The translations under genes were made by a program, and so were the position numbers. This document shows positions 1 to 5,072 of a stretch of 5,072 nucleotides of DNA, piece by piece. This DNA is from Alphaproteobacteria bacterium. GTDB lineage: Bacteria; Pseudomonadota; Alphaproteobacteria; UBA8366; GCA-2717185. Each line of letters opens with the position of its first letter. Within the stretch, counting starts at the first letter, position 1. The notes beneath the pieces were generated by a model that did no database searches, was not told the origin of the DNA, and saw nothing but the letters and a program-made list of their open reading frames with translations. The stretch covers positions 1-5,072 of the forward strand of contig JAESSL010000170.1 in the NCBI GenBank assembly GCA_016764135.1, given 5' to 3'.

Positions 1-661
1 AGCTGCGCAACGCCACATCGCCGCCCACAGTATCGAAGACCGCGTCGATATCAGCGATGATTTTTGTGAAATCCTGTGTCCCGTAATCGATGATCTGGTC
101 AACGCCGAGACCGCGAAGGTACGCGTGGTTGGCGGGGCTGGCCGTCGTGATGACATGCGCGCCATGATGTTTGGCCAGCTGGATCGCAAGCCCGGCCACG
201 CCCCCGGCGCCGCCCTGAATCAGGATCGTCTCGCCCGCTTTGAGATGAAGCGTGTCTTCGATGCTTATCAAGGCTGTCAATCCCGTCGCCGCGATCGCCG
301 CCGCCTCGACATGCGAAAGATGTGCTGGCTTCGGTGCGATAATGGACGCGTCCATGACGATTTTTTCGGCATAGGCGCCTTCCTGACCAACGCCGCACAC
401 CCCGAACACGGAATCGCCAATCGCAAAGCCGCTGACATTCTCGCCAAGGGCGCTGATCACGCCGGAAAAATCCCGGCCCAGCACATAGGGAAAATCCGTC
501 TTTGCGCCGCTGGCGCCGCTGCGAACTTTACAATCCGCCGCATTGACGCTGGCGGCGTGAACGTCGATCAAGACCTCGCCCGGACCGGCCACAGGGTCGG
601 GCAGCGCGCCATAGGTCAAAACCTCCGGGCCGCCATGCTCGGTAAAATATGACGCTTTCAT
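1..661 (-). CDS. Zinc-less NADPH:quinone oxidoreductase-like protein, MDR superfamily (C-terminus cut off by the window)
   Basis: Partial gene: 220 codons read without a stop from the ATG at 661 to the window edge. Family members are usually about 310-340 residues, so roughly the last third is missing. The N-terminus (E8-H-G-G-P-E-V-L15) is typical of quinone oxidoreductases of the COG0604 type. The GroES-like fold shows N40-x-x-D43 and L61-G-R-D-F-S-G67. The Rossmann dinucleotide motif is G150-G-A-G-G-V-A-G157 followed by IQLAK. TTAS (172-175) after the second strand and DTVGG (210-214) also fit. The catalytic zinc cysteine of alcohol dehydrogenases is replaced (N40), and the four-cysteine structural-zinc lobe is absent, so the enzyme should be zinc-independent. 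It probably transfers hydride from NADPH to a quinone or another activated carbonyl in the cytoplasm; the substrate cannot be read from sequence. It starts 55 bp after the GTPase gene on the same strand, with no obvious terminator between, so cotranscription is likely. Family call is firm; specific function is open. Confidence 0.9.
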   Translation of the reverse strand, partial: MKASYFTEHGGPEVLTYGALPDPVAGPGEVLIDVHAASVNAADCKVRSGASGAKTDFPYVLGRDFSGVISALGENVSGFAIGDSVFGVCGVGQEGAYAEKIVMDASIIAPKPAHLSHVEAAAIAATGLTALISIEDTLHLKAGETILIQGGAGGVAGLAIQLAKHHGAHVITTASPANHAYLRGLGVDQIIDYGTQDFTKIIADIDAVFDTVGGDVALRS

Positions 662-669
662 AATATCGG

Positions 670-676
670 CCTCCCC
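670..676 (-). promoter_or_regulatory. Strong Shine-Dalgarno for the oxidoreductase gene
   Basis: The minus strand reads GGGGAGG here, 8 nt before the ATG at 661. This fixes the start codon and suggests efficient independent initiation inside a longer mRNA. Confidence 0.75.
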
Positions 677-716
677 GCCACTTTTTCGCCGCTAAATCCG
701 ATGAGCCTCAAGGGCG

Positions 717-1799
717 TCACGATTCGATAAACGCGCGAAACATTTTTTCCACCGGCTCTTTATTCAAATCGCGCGTGATCATGACGATGCGACTGCGCCG
801 GTCTTCATTTGGCCACGCCTCCAGAACGGCGGGCGGGTGGAACACATGCTGCACCCCGTGAACGACCACAGGCTGATCCGTATCGGTCACATGCAGCACG
901 CCTTTTACCCGCAGCAGCGATTCCCCATGCACCGAAGTCAACGCGTCCATCCAGTTGGCGAAGGCGTCCCACGAAAACGGTTCGTCCGCGGTCAGGCAAA
1001 AGGTCCGGATGTGATCGTCATGCCGGTTGGCGTCGTTATGGTGATGGCCCTCCCCATGATGATCGTGACCATCATGGTTGTGCCCCTCGCCCTCCTGTGG
1101 CGATTCATAGGATTCTTCGCGCAGCCATTTTTCGACATCGGGAATTTTACCCGTGGGGTCGAACAACCCGACATTCAGAACATGCTTTGCCGCGATTTCG
1201 CCATGAGAGACGATATGCATGGGCGCGGCGGGATTAATGCCGCGCAGCCGCGTTTGCAGCGCCTCGATATCGTCCGGCTCCACCATGTCGGCCTTGGTGA
1301 TCAGGATCCGGTCGGCGACGGCGGCCTGTTTTACCGATTCAAATTGCGTGTCCAGTTGCCCCAACCCATGCACCGCATCGACCGTCGTCAAAACGCCATC
1401 GAGCCGATAGCGCGCGCAGATCAACGGGTCGTTCATCAAGGTATGGAGGATCGGCGCCGGATCGGCCAACCCGGTTGTCTCAATCACCAACCGCTCGAAT
1501 TCCGGCACGTCGCCCATCACCCGTTTGCGGAACAATCCGCGCAGCGTGTCCACCAGGTCGCCGCGAATGGTGCAGCACAGACAACCGCTATCCATCAAAA
1601 TCGTGTCTTCATCGGAGGATTCGACCAGCATATGATCCAGCCCGACATCGCCAAACTCATTGATGACGACGGCGGTGTTCGCCATGTCCGGATCGCGCAG
1701 CAATTTGCTCAACAGCGTCGTTTTGCCGCTGCCCAGAAACCCGGTCAGCACCGAAATCGGCAGCCGGTTGGCCTGATCGGGCACGTGAACTTCACTCAT
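717..1799 (-). CDS. COG0523 / CobW-family P-loop GTPase, probable zinc metallochaperone (YciC/ZagA-like)
   Basis: Complete protein of 360 residues, a normal length for the family. It is a cytoplasmic G3E GTPase. The Walker A loop is G20-F-L-G-S-G-K-T-T28. The family hallmark metal motif is C73-L-C-C76 (CxCC). Walker B/switch region is E107-T-T-G-L-A-D-P114, and the base-recognition motif is TKAD (168-171). A histidine-rich loop follows (residues 240-263). The C-terminal CobW domain (about 264-360) begins at IRTFCL and ends with the usual F-P/W-P-type and RIVMITRDL elements. Family members use GTP hydrolysis to deliver metal ions to client proteins. CobW itself serves cobalamin synthesis, others nitrile hydratase or zinc proteins. 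Position 12 bp behind a Zur-type regulator favours a zinc role; no cobalamin or nitrile hydratase genes are visible. The ribosome site is weak (AAAGGCGA about 8 nt upstream, overlapping the zur stop), so translational coupling to zur is plausible. Family call is firm; metal specificity is inferred from context. Confidence 0.93.
   Translation of the reverse strand: MSEVHVPDQANRLPISVLTGFLGSGKTTLLSKLLRDPDMANTAVVINEFGDVGLDHMLVESSDEDTILMDSGCLCCTIRGDLVDTLRGLFRKRVMGDVPEFERLVIETTGLADPAPILHTLMNDPLICARYRLDGVLTTVDAVHGLGQLDTQFESVKQAAVADRILITKADMVEPDDIEALQTRLRGINPAAPMHIVSHGEIAAKHVLNVGLFDPTGKIPDVEKWLREESYESPQEGEGHNHDGHDHHGEGHHHNDANRHDDHIRTFCLTADEPFSWDAFANWMDALTSVHGESLLRVKGVLHVTDTDQPVVVHGVQHVFHPPAVLEAWPNEDRRSRIVMITRDLNKEPVEKMFRAFIES
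1011..1082 (-). other. Histidine-rich metal-binding loop inside the GTPase
   Basis: Residues 240-263 hold eleven histidines among asparagine, aspartate, glycine and glutamate (pattern HNHDGHDHHGEGHHH, then H260 and H263). Such insertions between the GTPase and C-terminal domains are known in COG0523 proteins and in HypB/UreE-like metallochaperones, where they bind or store zinc, nickel or cobalt. Which metal is bound here is not shown by the sequence. Confidence 0.85.
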
Positions 1800-1811
1800 T
1801 GTGAGTCGCCT

Positions 1812-2372
1812 TTACGTTACGTCTGGTTTTGCCGAGCGGGCTTGCCCGTCTGCTGATTGCCCGTCGGGGGATTGCGCCTTCTGGCAGTCCGGGCAGCGCC
1901 CGGTTATCTCGACGGTTTGTCGCCTTGCGTCAAATCCCAACCGCCCGGCGCCGCGCCGAACGGCGGCCTCAATGTCCGGGTCGTCCAGCTCCGCCGTCGC
2001 GCCGCAATCGCCGCAAATCAGAAACTGACCCGAATGCGGCGCCTCGGGATTGTTGCACCCCACGAAGGCGTTCAGCGACTCGATGCGGTGTATCAGCCCC
2101 AATTCACTGAGAAAATCGAGCGCACGATATACCGTTGGCGGGGCGGCGCGGGGGTAATCCGGCCGCAACCCTTCCAGAATATCATAGGCGCCGATAGGCG
2201 TATGGCGGCTCCACACCAGCTCCAGCACACGGCGCCTGATCTGCGTAAATCGCAGCGCTTTTTTTGCGCAAAGCCGCACCGCGCCGGCGACGGCGTCGTC
2301 AATACAGCTCTGATGGTCATGCGGCGCCGCCATGAAGGCGACAGACGTCGTTTCAGTATCGGTTGGTTTCAT
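1812..2372 (-). CDS. zur: Zinc uptake regulator, Fur family (Zur)
   Basis: Complete 186-residue regulator starting at the ATG at 2372 (MKPTDTETT). Family members represses zinc-uptake genes when zinc-loaded. The DNA-binding winged helix spans about residues 30-95, with TQIRRRVLELVW, GAYDIL and the recognition-helix segment PPTVYRALDFL. The structural zinc site is C120-x-x-C123 plus C160-x-x-C163. The second, regulatory site of E. coli Zur (H77, C88, H96, E111) has counterparts at H95, C106, H113 and E128, which separates this protein from Fur, Mur and Irr. The N-terminal H18-D-H-Q-S-C is also typical of Zur. A low-complexity tail follows residue 163. The frame stays open upstream to an ATG at 2456 (214 residues), but that extension does not look Zur-like and would cover the promoter. 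A downstream ATG at 2333 is possible, but has no Shine-Dalgarno. It is first in the minus-strand gene group and divergent from ribF. No recognisable palindromic Zur box was found by eye. Confidence 0.93.
   Translation of the reverse strand: MKPTDTETTSVAFMAAPHDHQSCIDDAVAGAVRLCAKKALRFTQIRRRVLELVWSRHTPIGAYDILEGLRPDYPRAAPPTVYRALDFLSELGLIHRIESLNAFVGCNNPEAPHSGQFLICGDCGATAELDDPDIEAAVRRGAGRLGFDARRQTVEITGRCPDCQKAQSPDGQSADGQARSAKPDVT
1842..1871 (-). repeat. Two tandem 15-bp units in the zur tail
   Basis: Plus-strand units at 1842-1856 and 1857-1871 both begin TTGCCCGTC and match at 12 of 15 bases. They encode SPDGQ and SADGQ (residues 168-177), forming part of a hydrophilic tail after the last zinc cysteine pair. 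Probably a small in-frame duplication in a tolerant region; no function is suggested. Confidence 0.7.
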
Positions 2373-2379
2373 TGACGGG

Positions 2380-2408
2380 ATTATACCGCCTTCCCGCCAG
2401 ATTGCGAA
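2380..2408 (-). promoter_or_regulatory. Sigma-70-type promoter of zur and the genes behind it, probably leaderless
   Basis: On the minus strand the -35 hexamer is TTCGCA (2408-2403, four of six to consensus), the spacer is exactly 17 bp, and the -10 is a perfect TATAAT (2385-2380). Only 7 nt separate the -10 from the ATG at 2372, so transcription should begin at or next to the A of the start codon. No Shine-Dalgarno sits at a usable distance; a GGAAGG lies upstream of the -10 and would not be transcribed. An A/T-rich patch at about 2426-2440 lies upstream of the -35 and might act as an UP element. Confidence 0.65.
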
Positions 2409-2545
2409 CACCCTTGCGCCGGTCGATTTTCTAATAAAAACCCAACTCAACCCCAAGCGGTTTCGCCAATGACGTCAAAGATTAACCTTGCGCCCACCGG
2501 TTTTCGGACCGATACCCGTTACCAGCGCCCACCATGAGTGCAAAC

Positions 2546-2550
2546 GAGGA
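2546..2550 (+). promoter_or_regulatory. Shine-Dalgarno that decides the ribF start
   Basis: GAGGA lies 4 nt before the ATG at 2555. The earlier in-frame ATG at 2534 is preceded by a pyrimidine-rich stretch with no ribosome site, so 2555 is preferred. I could not identify a convincing ribF promoter in the 182-bp divergent region (2373-2554). Apart from the zur promoter, it shows only an 8-bp palindrome TGACGTCA at 2470-2477. Confidence 0.6.
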
Positions 2551-2554
2551 CGTG

Positions 2555-3511
2555 ATGCAGATATTACGACATTACGAAAACACGCCGGACGATGTGCGAA
2601 ACGGCGTTGTCGTGATGGGAAATTTCGATGGCGTTCACCGGGGTCACCAGGCGGTAATCGGCGCTGGCGCAGCATTGGCGAAGGCGCGTTCGGCGCCGCT
2701 CATCGTCCTGACTTTCGAGCCGCATCCCCGTAGTTTTTTTCGACCGCACGATCCGTCCTTTCGGCTGACCTCGTTTCGCAACAAGGCGCATCATATCGAG
2801 GCGCTGGGCGTCGACGCGCTGGTGGTATTGAATTTTGACGAAGCCCTGTCCCGGCTGACGGCGGCGGAATTTATCCAACAGGTTATCGTCGATGGGCTGG
2901 GCGTTCGCGATCTGGTCGTCGGGTACGATTTTCGCTTTGGCAACAAACGAAGCGGGGACGCTGCGTTTCTGGAAAAATGCGCCGCCAAGAACGGCTATAC
3001 GCTTCAGGTCGTCGAACCGGTCGCGACGGCGGATTCAGAGGTGTTTTCATCCACCCATATCCGCGAAATGCTGATTGCGGGCAAGCCAGGCCAGGCGGCG
3101 GCGATGCTGGGCCGCCCTTTTGAAATTGAAGGCCGGGTGCAGCCCGGCGACCAGCGCGGACGGCTCCTGGGGTTTCCCACCGCCAACCTACCGCTGGGCG
3201 ACTATTTACGTCCCGCGCAGGGCGTCTACGCCATTCGCGCGGGGCTGGAGACGGAAGACGGGTTTGTCTGGCGCGACGGCGTCGCCAATTTTGGCAACCG
3301 CCCCACGGTCGACGGGACGACAACCCTGCTGGAAACGCATTTATTTGATTTCGACGCCGATATTTACGGCGCCAATTTACGCGTCGCCCTGATCGAGTTT
3401 CTACGGCCCGAAAAGAAATTCGACGGGCTGGACGCGCTGAAGGCGCAAATTTCGGAAGACAGCGCCACGGCGCGCCAAATTCTGCGGGTCCGTGCGGCGG
3501 GCGCCTCCTGA
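2555..3511 (+). CDS. ribF: Bifunctional riboflavin kinase / FAD synthetase
   Basis: Complete enzyme, 318 residues from the ATG at 2555 (325 from 2534), a usual length. It phosphorylates riboflavin to FMN with ATP, then adenylylates FMN to FAD in the cytoplasm. Numbering from 2555, the N-terminal adenylyltransferase domain shows the nucleotide-binding G22-N-F-D-G-V-H-R-G-H31, then FEPHPRSFF (54-62), GYDFRFG (123-129) and the S-S-T-x-I-R motif (165-170). The C-terminal flavokinase domain has G206-F-P-T-A-N-L212, whose T and N bind Mg-ATP, then GVYAIRA (223-229), GNRPT (247-251) and the catalytic glutamate E260 in ETHLFDF. All expected key residues are present. The start at 2555 gives the MQILRHYE opening common in alphaproteobacterial RibF and has its own Shine-Dalgarno. 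It is divergent from zur and lies upstream of ileS, as in many proteobacteria. Here 165 bp separate the two, with a promoter candidate for ileS. Confidence 0.96.
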   Translation: MQILRHYENTPDDVRNGVVVMGNFDGVHRGHQAVIGAGAALAKARSAPLIVLTFEPHPRSFFRPHDPSFRLTSFRNKAHHIEALGVDALVVLNFDEALSRLTAAEFIQQVIVDGLGVRDLVVGYDFRFGNKRSGDAAFLEKCAAKNGYTLQVVEPVATADSEVFSSTHIREMLIAGKPGQAAAMLGRPFEIEGRVQPGDQRGRLLGFPTANLPLGDYLRPAQGVYAIRAGLETEDGFVWRDGVANFGNRPTVDGTTTLLETHLFDFDADIYGANLRVALIEFLRPEKKFDGLDALKAQISEDSATARQILRVRAAGAS

Positions 3512-3555
3512 GCGCGCTAGGCGCCGCGCGTCCAAATTTAAACCAGGCACGCGAC

Positions 3556-3605
3556 ACTTGACCAAACAAGCTAAACTTGACCAAACGACCAAAACTTGAC
3601 CAAAC
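3556..3605 (+). repeat. Three direct copies of ACTTGACCAAAC at a 19-bp period
   Basis: Identical 12-bp copies stand at 3556-3567, 3575-3586 and 3594-3605, so the start-to-start distance is exactly 19 bp twice. The 7-bp spacers differ: AAGCTAA and GACCAAA, with unrelated sequence after the third copy. Conserved cores with divergent spacers look more like protein-binding sites than simple slippage. Each copy contains TTGACC, a common alphaproteobacterial -35 hexamer. The array lies in the ribF-ileS gap and ends 71 bp before the ileS start. Confidence 0.9.
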
Positions 3606-3624
3606 GCGGGGCGCTGCCTAGTTT
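3596..3624 (+). promoter_or_regulatory. Candidate ileS promoter using the last repeat copy as -35
   Basis: TTGACC (3596-3601, five of six to consensus) is followed after 17 bp by TAGTTT (3619-3624, three of six). The first two repeat copies have only CCAAAC at the same distance, so they cannot form equivalent promoters. Transcription would start near 3631 and give a leader of about 46 nt. The -10 is weak, which would fit activation or alternative recognition. Confidence 0.5.
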
Positions 3625-3663
3625 CCCGCCACAAGATCAGACGCAACCGAAATTTTTCGAGAA

Positions 3664-3669
3664 TGGAGA
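3664..3669 (+). promoter_or_regulatory. Shine-Dalgarno of ileS
   Basis: TGGAGA lies 7 nt before the ATG at 3677, which supports that start. Confidence 0.7.
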
Positions 3670-3676
3670 CCGTGCA

Positions 3677-5072
3677 ATGAGCGCGGATTATAAAGACACT
3701 ATCTTTCTGCCCAACACCGATTTCCCTATGAAAGCCGGGTTAGCGAAGCGGGAGCCAGAAATGCTGGCCCGCTGGGAATCCATGGATTTATGGGGAAAAT
3801 TGCGCGAACAGGCCAAGGGACGCGAGCGTTTTACGCTGCATGACGGCCCGCCTTACGCCAACGGGCACCTTCATATCGGTCACGCGCTGAACAAGATTTT
3901 GAAGGACGTCATCAACCGGTCCCAGCAGATGCAAGGGTTCGACGCCAATTATGTGCCCGGTTGGGATTGTCACGGCCTGCCGATCGAGTGGAAGGTCGAA
4001 GAGAAATACCGCGCCGCCGGACTGGACAAGGACGAAGTTCCAATTAATGAGTTCCGGGCCGAATGCCGGGAGTTCGCCGCGCACTGGATCGACATCCAGC
4101 GCGAAGAGTTCAAGCGCATGGGCGTACTGGGAGATTGGGGCAATCCCTATCTGACCATGAACTTTGAATCCGAGGCGCATATCGCGCGGGAAATCGGCAA
4201 ATTCCTGATGAATGGCGGCCTCTATAAAGGGTCCAAGCCGGTGTTGTGGTCGGTGGTTGAAAAAACCGCACTGGCCGAGGCTGAAGTTGAATATATGGAG
4301 CATAAGTCGCCGATGATCTGGGCGCGGTTCCCCATCGTGAAAACCAGGACGCCCGATATGGAGGGCGCGGCCATCGTGATCTGGACGACGACCCCCTGGA
4401 CGATCCCGGGCAATCGCGGCGTCGCCTGTCACGCTGACTTTGAATATACAATCCTGGACGTCACTGAAATCGCCGAGAAATCGCGCGCGCGCGTTGGCGA
4501 ACGTCTGGCGCTCGCCACGGCGCTGGTCGATGTGGTTCTGGAGAAAGCGGGCGTCACGGCGCACACAGTCGTCAGCACCGTCAAGGGCGATGCGCTGGAA
4601 GGCGATTTGTGCGCGCATCCATGGCGTGGACAGGGCTATGATTTCGACGTGCCGATGATGAACGCCGATTACGTCACCGACGACGCCGGCACCGGATTCG
4701 TTCACATCGCGCCCGGTCATGGCGCAGAGGATTTTGTGCTCGGCAGTAGCTATGGACTGGAAATCCCACGTACGGTCGCCGAGGACGGCACCTATTATCC
4801 AGGCGTTCCGATGTTCGAGGACAAGCGCGTCCTGACCGAGGACGGCAAGGAAGGCACCGCCAACGGTAACACCATCCGGCTGCTGGACGAATGCGGCGCG
4901 TTGTTGGCCAAAGGCTCGATCCGACACAGTTATCCCCATTCCTGGCGCTCCAAGGCGCCGTTGATCTTCCGCAACACGTCGCAATGGTTCATCTCGATGG
5001 AGACGAATGATCTGCGAAAAACCGCGTTGAACGCCATCGACGACACCCGTTTTGTCCCCGAGGGCGGCCGCA
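3677..5072 (+). CDS. ileS: Isoleucyl-tRNA synthetase, N-terminal half (runs off the window)
   Basis: The first 465 codons are present without a stop; the full enzyme is normally about 930-970 residues. It charges tRNA-Ile with isoleucine using ATP, in the cytoplasm, and is a class I synthetase. The N-terminus carries the usual LPNTDFPMKAGLAKREP. The class I signature lies in P58-P-Y-A-N-G-H-L-H-I-G-H69 (HIGH is 66-69), and the isoleucine-pocket motif is W96-D-C-H-G-L-P-I-E104. The CP1 editing domain, which hydrolyses mischarged Val-tRNA-Ile, shows the threonine-rich WTTTPWTIP (236-244) and GTGFVHIAPGHGAEDF (338-353), with D352 as the expected editing aspartate. The KMSKS loop and C-terminal zinc region would lie beyond the window. 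The sequence looks like the ordinary bacterial housekeeping type. The ATG at 3677 has a good Shine-Dalgarno. The leader is far too short for a T-box. It lies downstream of ribF, probably with its own promoter. Confidence 0.97.
   Translation, partial: MSADYKDTIFLPNTDFPMKAGLAKREPEMLARWESMDLWGKLREQAKGRERFTLHDGPPYANGHLHIGHALNKILKDVINRSQQMQGFDANYVPGWDCHGLPIEWKVEEKYRAAGLDKDEVPINEFRAECREFAAHWIDIQREEFKRMGVLGDWGNPYLTMNFESEAHIAREIGKFLMNGGLYKGSKPVLWSVVEKTALAEAEVEYMEHKSPMIWARFPIVKTRTPDMEGAAIVIWTTTPWTIPGNRGVACHADFEYTILDVTEIAEKSRARVGERLALATALVDVVLEKAGVTAHTVVSTVKGDALEGDLCAHPWRGQGYDFDVPMMNADYVTDDAGTGFVHIAPGHGAEDFVLGSSYGLEIPRTVAEDGTYYPGVPMFEDKRVLTEDGKEGTANGNTIRLLDECGALLAKGSIRHSYPHSWRSKAPLIFRNTSQWFISMETNDLRKTALNAIDDTRFVPEGGR

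Noticed and set aside
125..652. Plus-strand open frame of 175 codons opposite the oxidoreductase
   Set aside because: Antisense shadow of the MDR gene, which has clear dinucleotide-binding motifs and a strong Shine-Dalgarno.
837..1856. Long plus-strand open frame (339 codons) opposite the GTPase gene
   Set aside because: It is exactly antisense to a gene with complete GTPase motifs, has no family-like motifs and is rich in H, R, Q and P, as expected from the reverse of GC-rich codons.
3512..3530. GC-rich hairpin after ribF as a Rho-independent terminator
   Set aside because: The stem is only 5 bp (GCGCG/CGCGC) with an 8-nt loop, and no T-tract follows; not enough for an intrinsic terminator.
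2883..3584. Minus-strand open frame of 233 codons across the end of ribF and the repeat region
   Set aside because: Arginine- and proline-rich shadow of ribF with no recognisable motif.
3556..3605. Phased repeats read as a CRISPR array or plasmid iterons
   Set aside because: Cores of 12 bp with 7-bp spacers are too short for CRISPR. No cas or replication gene is nearby and the setting is a promoter between housekeeping genes.
3631..3676. T-box or attenuator leader for ileS
   Set aside because: The predicted leader is about 46 nt with no specifier loop, T-box sequence or terminator hairpin.
3788..4984. Long minus-strand open frame (398 codons) opposite ileS
   Set aside because: It mirrors ileS, whose HIGH and editing motifs are intact. 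Long antisense frames are common in GC-rich genes, and no domain is recognisable.

Overview
The window is ordinary chromosomal DNA from a GC-rich alphaproteobacterium. This is judged from the ribF-ileS gene order, from the alphaproteobacterial style of the RibF N-terminus (M-x-I-x-R-H-Y-E), and from the IleRS wording WSVVEKTALAEAEVEY. It holds five protein genes in two divergent groups. There are no RNA genes, mobile elements, CRISPR arrays or phage genes. The first and last genes run off the window edges.

Left half, minus strand, read from right to left: a Fur-family zinc regulator (zur, 2372-1812), then 12 bp later a COG0523/CobW-type GTPase with a histidine-rich metal-binding loop (1799-717), then 55 bp later a zinc-less medium-chain quinone oxidoreductase (661 to the window start, incomplete). 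The close spacing and lack of a clear terminator suggest one transcript. A good sigma-70-like promoter (TTCGCA, 17 bp, TATAAT) lies directly upstream of zur. Its -10 box ends 7 nt before the ATG, so the zur mRNA is probably leaderless. Zur senses zinc and the GTPase is a likely zinc chaperone, so this is a putative zinc-homeostasis operon. The place of the oxidoreductase in it is inference.

Right half, plus strand: ribF (bifunctional riboflavin kinase/FAD synthetase), a 165-bp gap, then the first 465 codons of ileS (isoleucyl-tRNA synthetase). The gap holds three copies of a 12-bp sequence, ACTTGACCAAAC, spaced exactly 19 bp apart. Each copy contains a TTGACC -35-like hexamer, and only the last has a plausible -10 box at 17 bp. 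In many proteobacteria lspA follows ileS, but that part is outside the window.

No undescribed multi-gene system is evident. The most unusual points are the phased TTGACC triplet before ileS, the apparently leaderless zur, and the zinc-less oxidoreductase behind zur and the GTPase.
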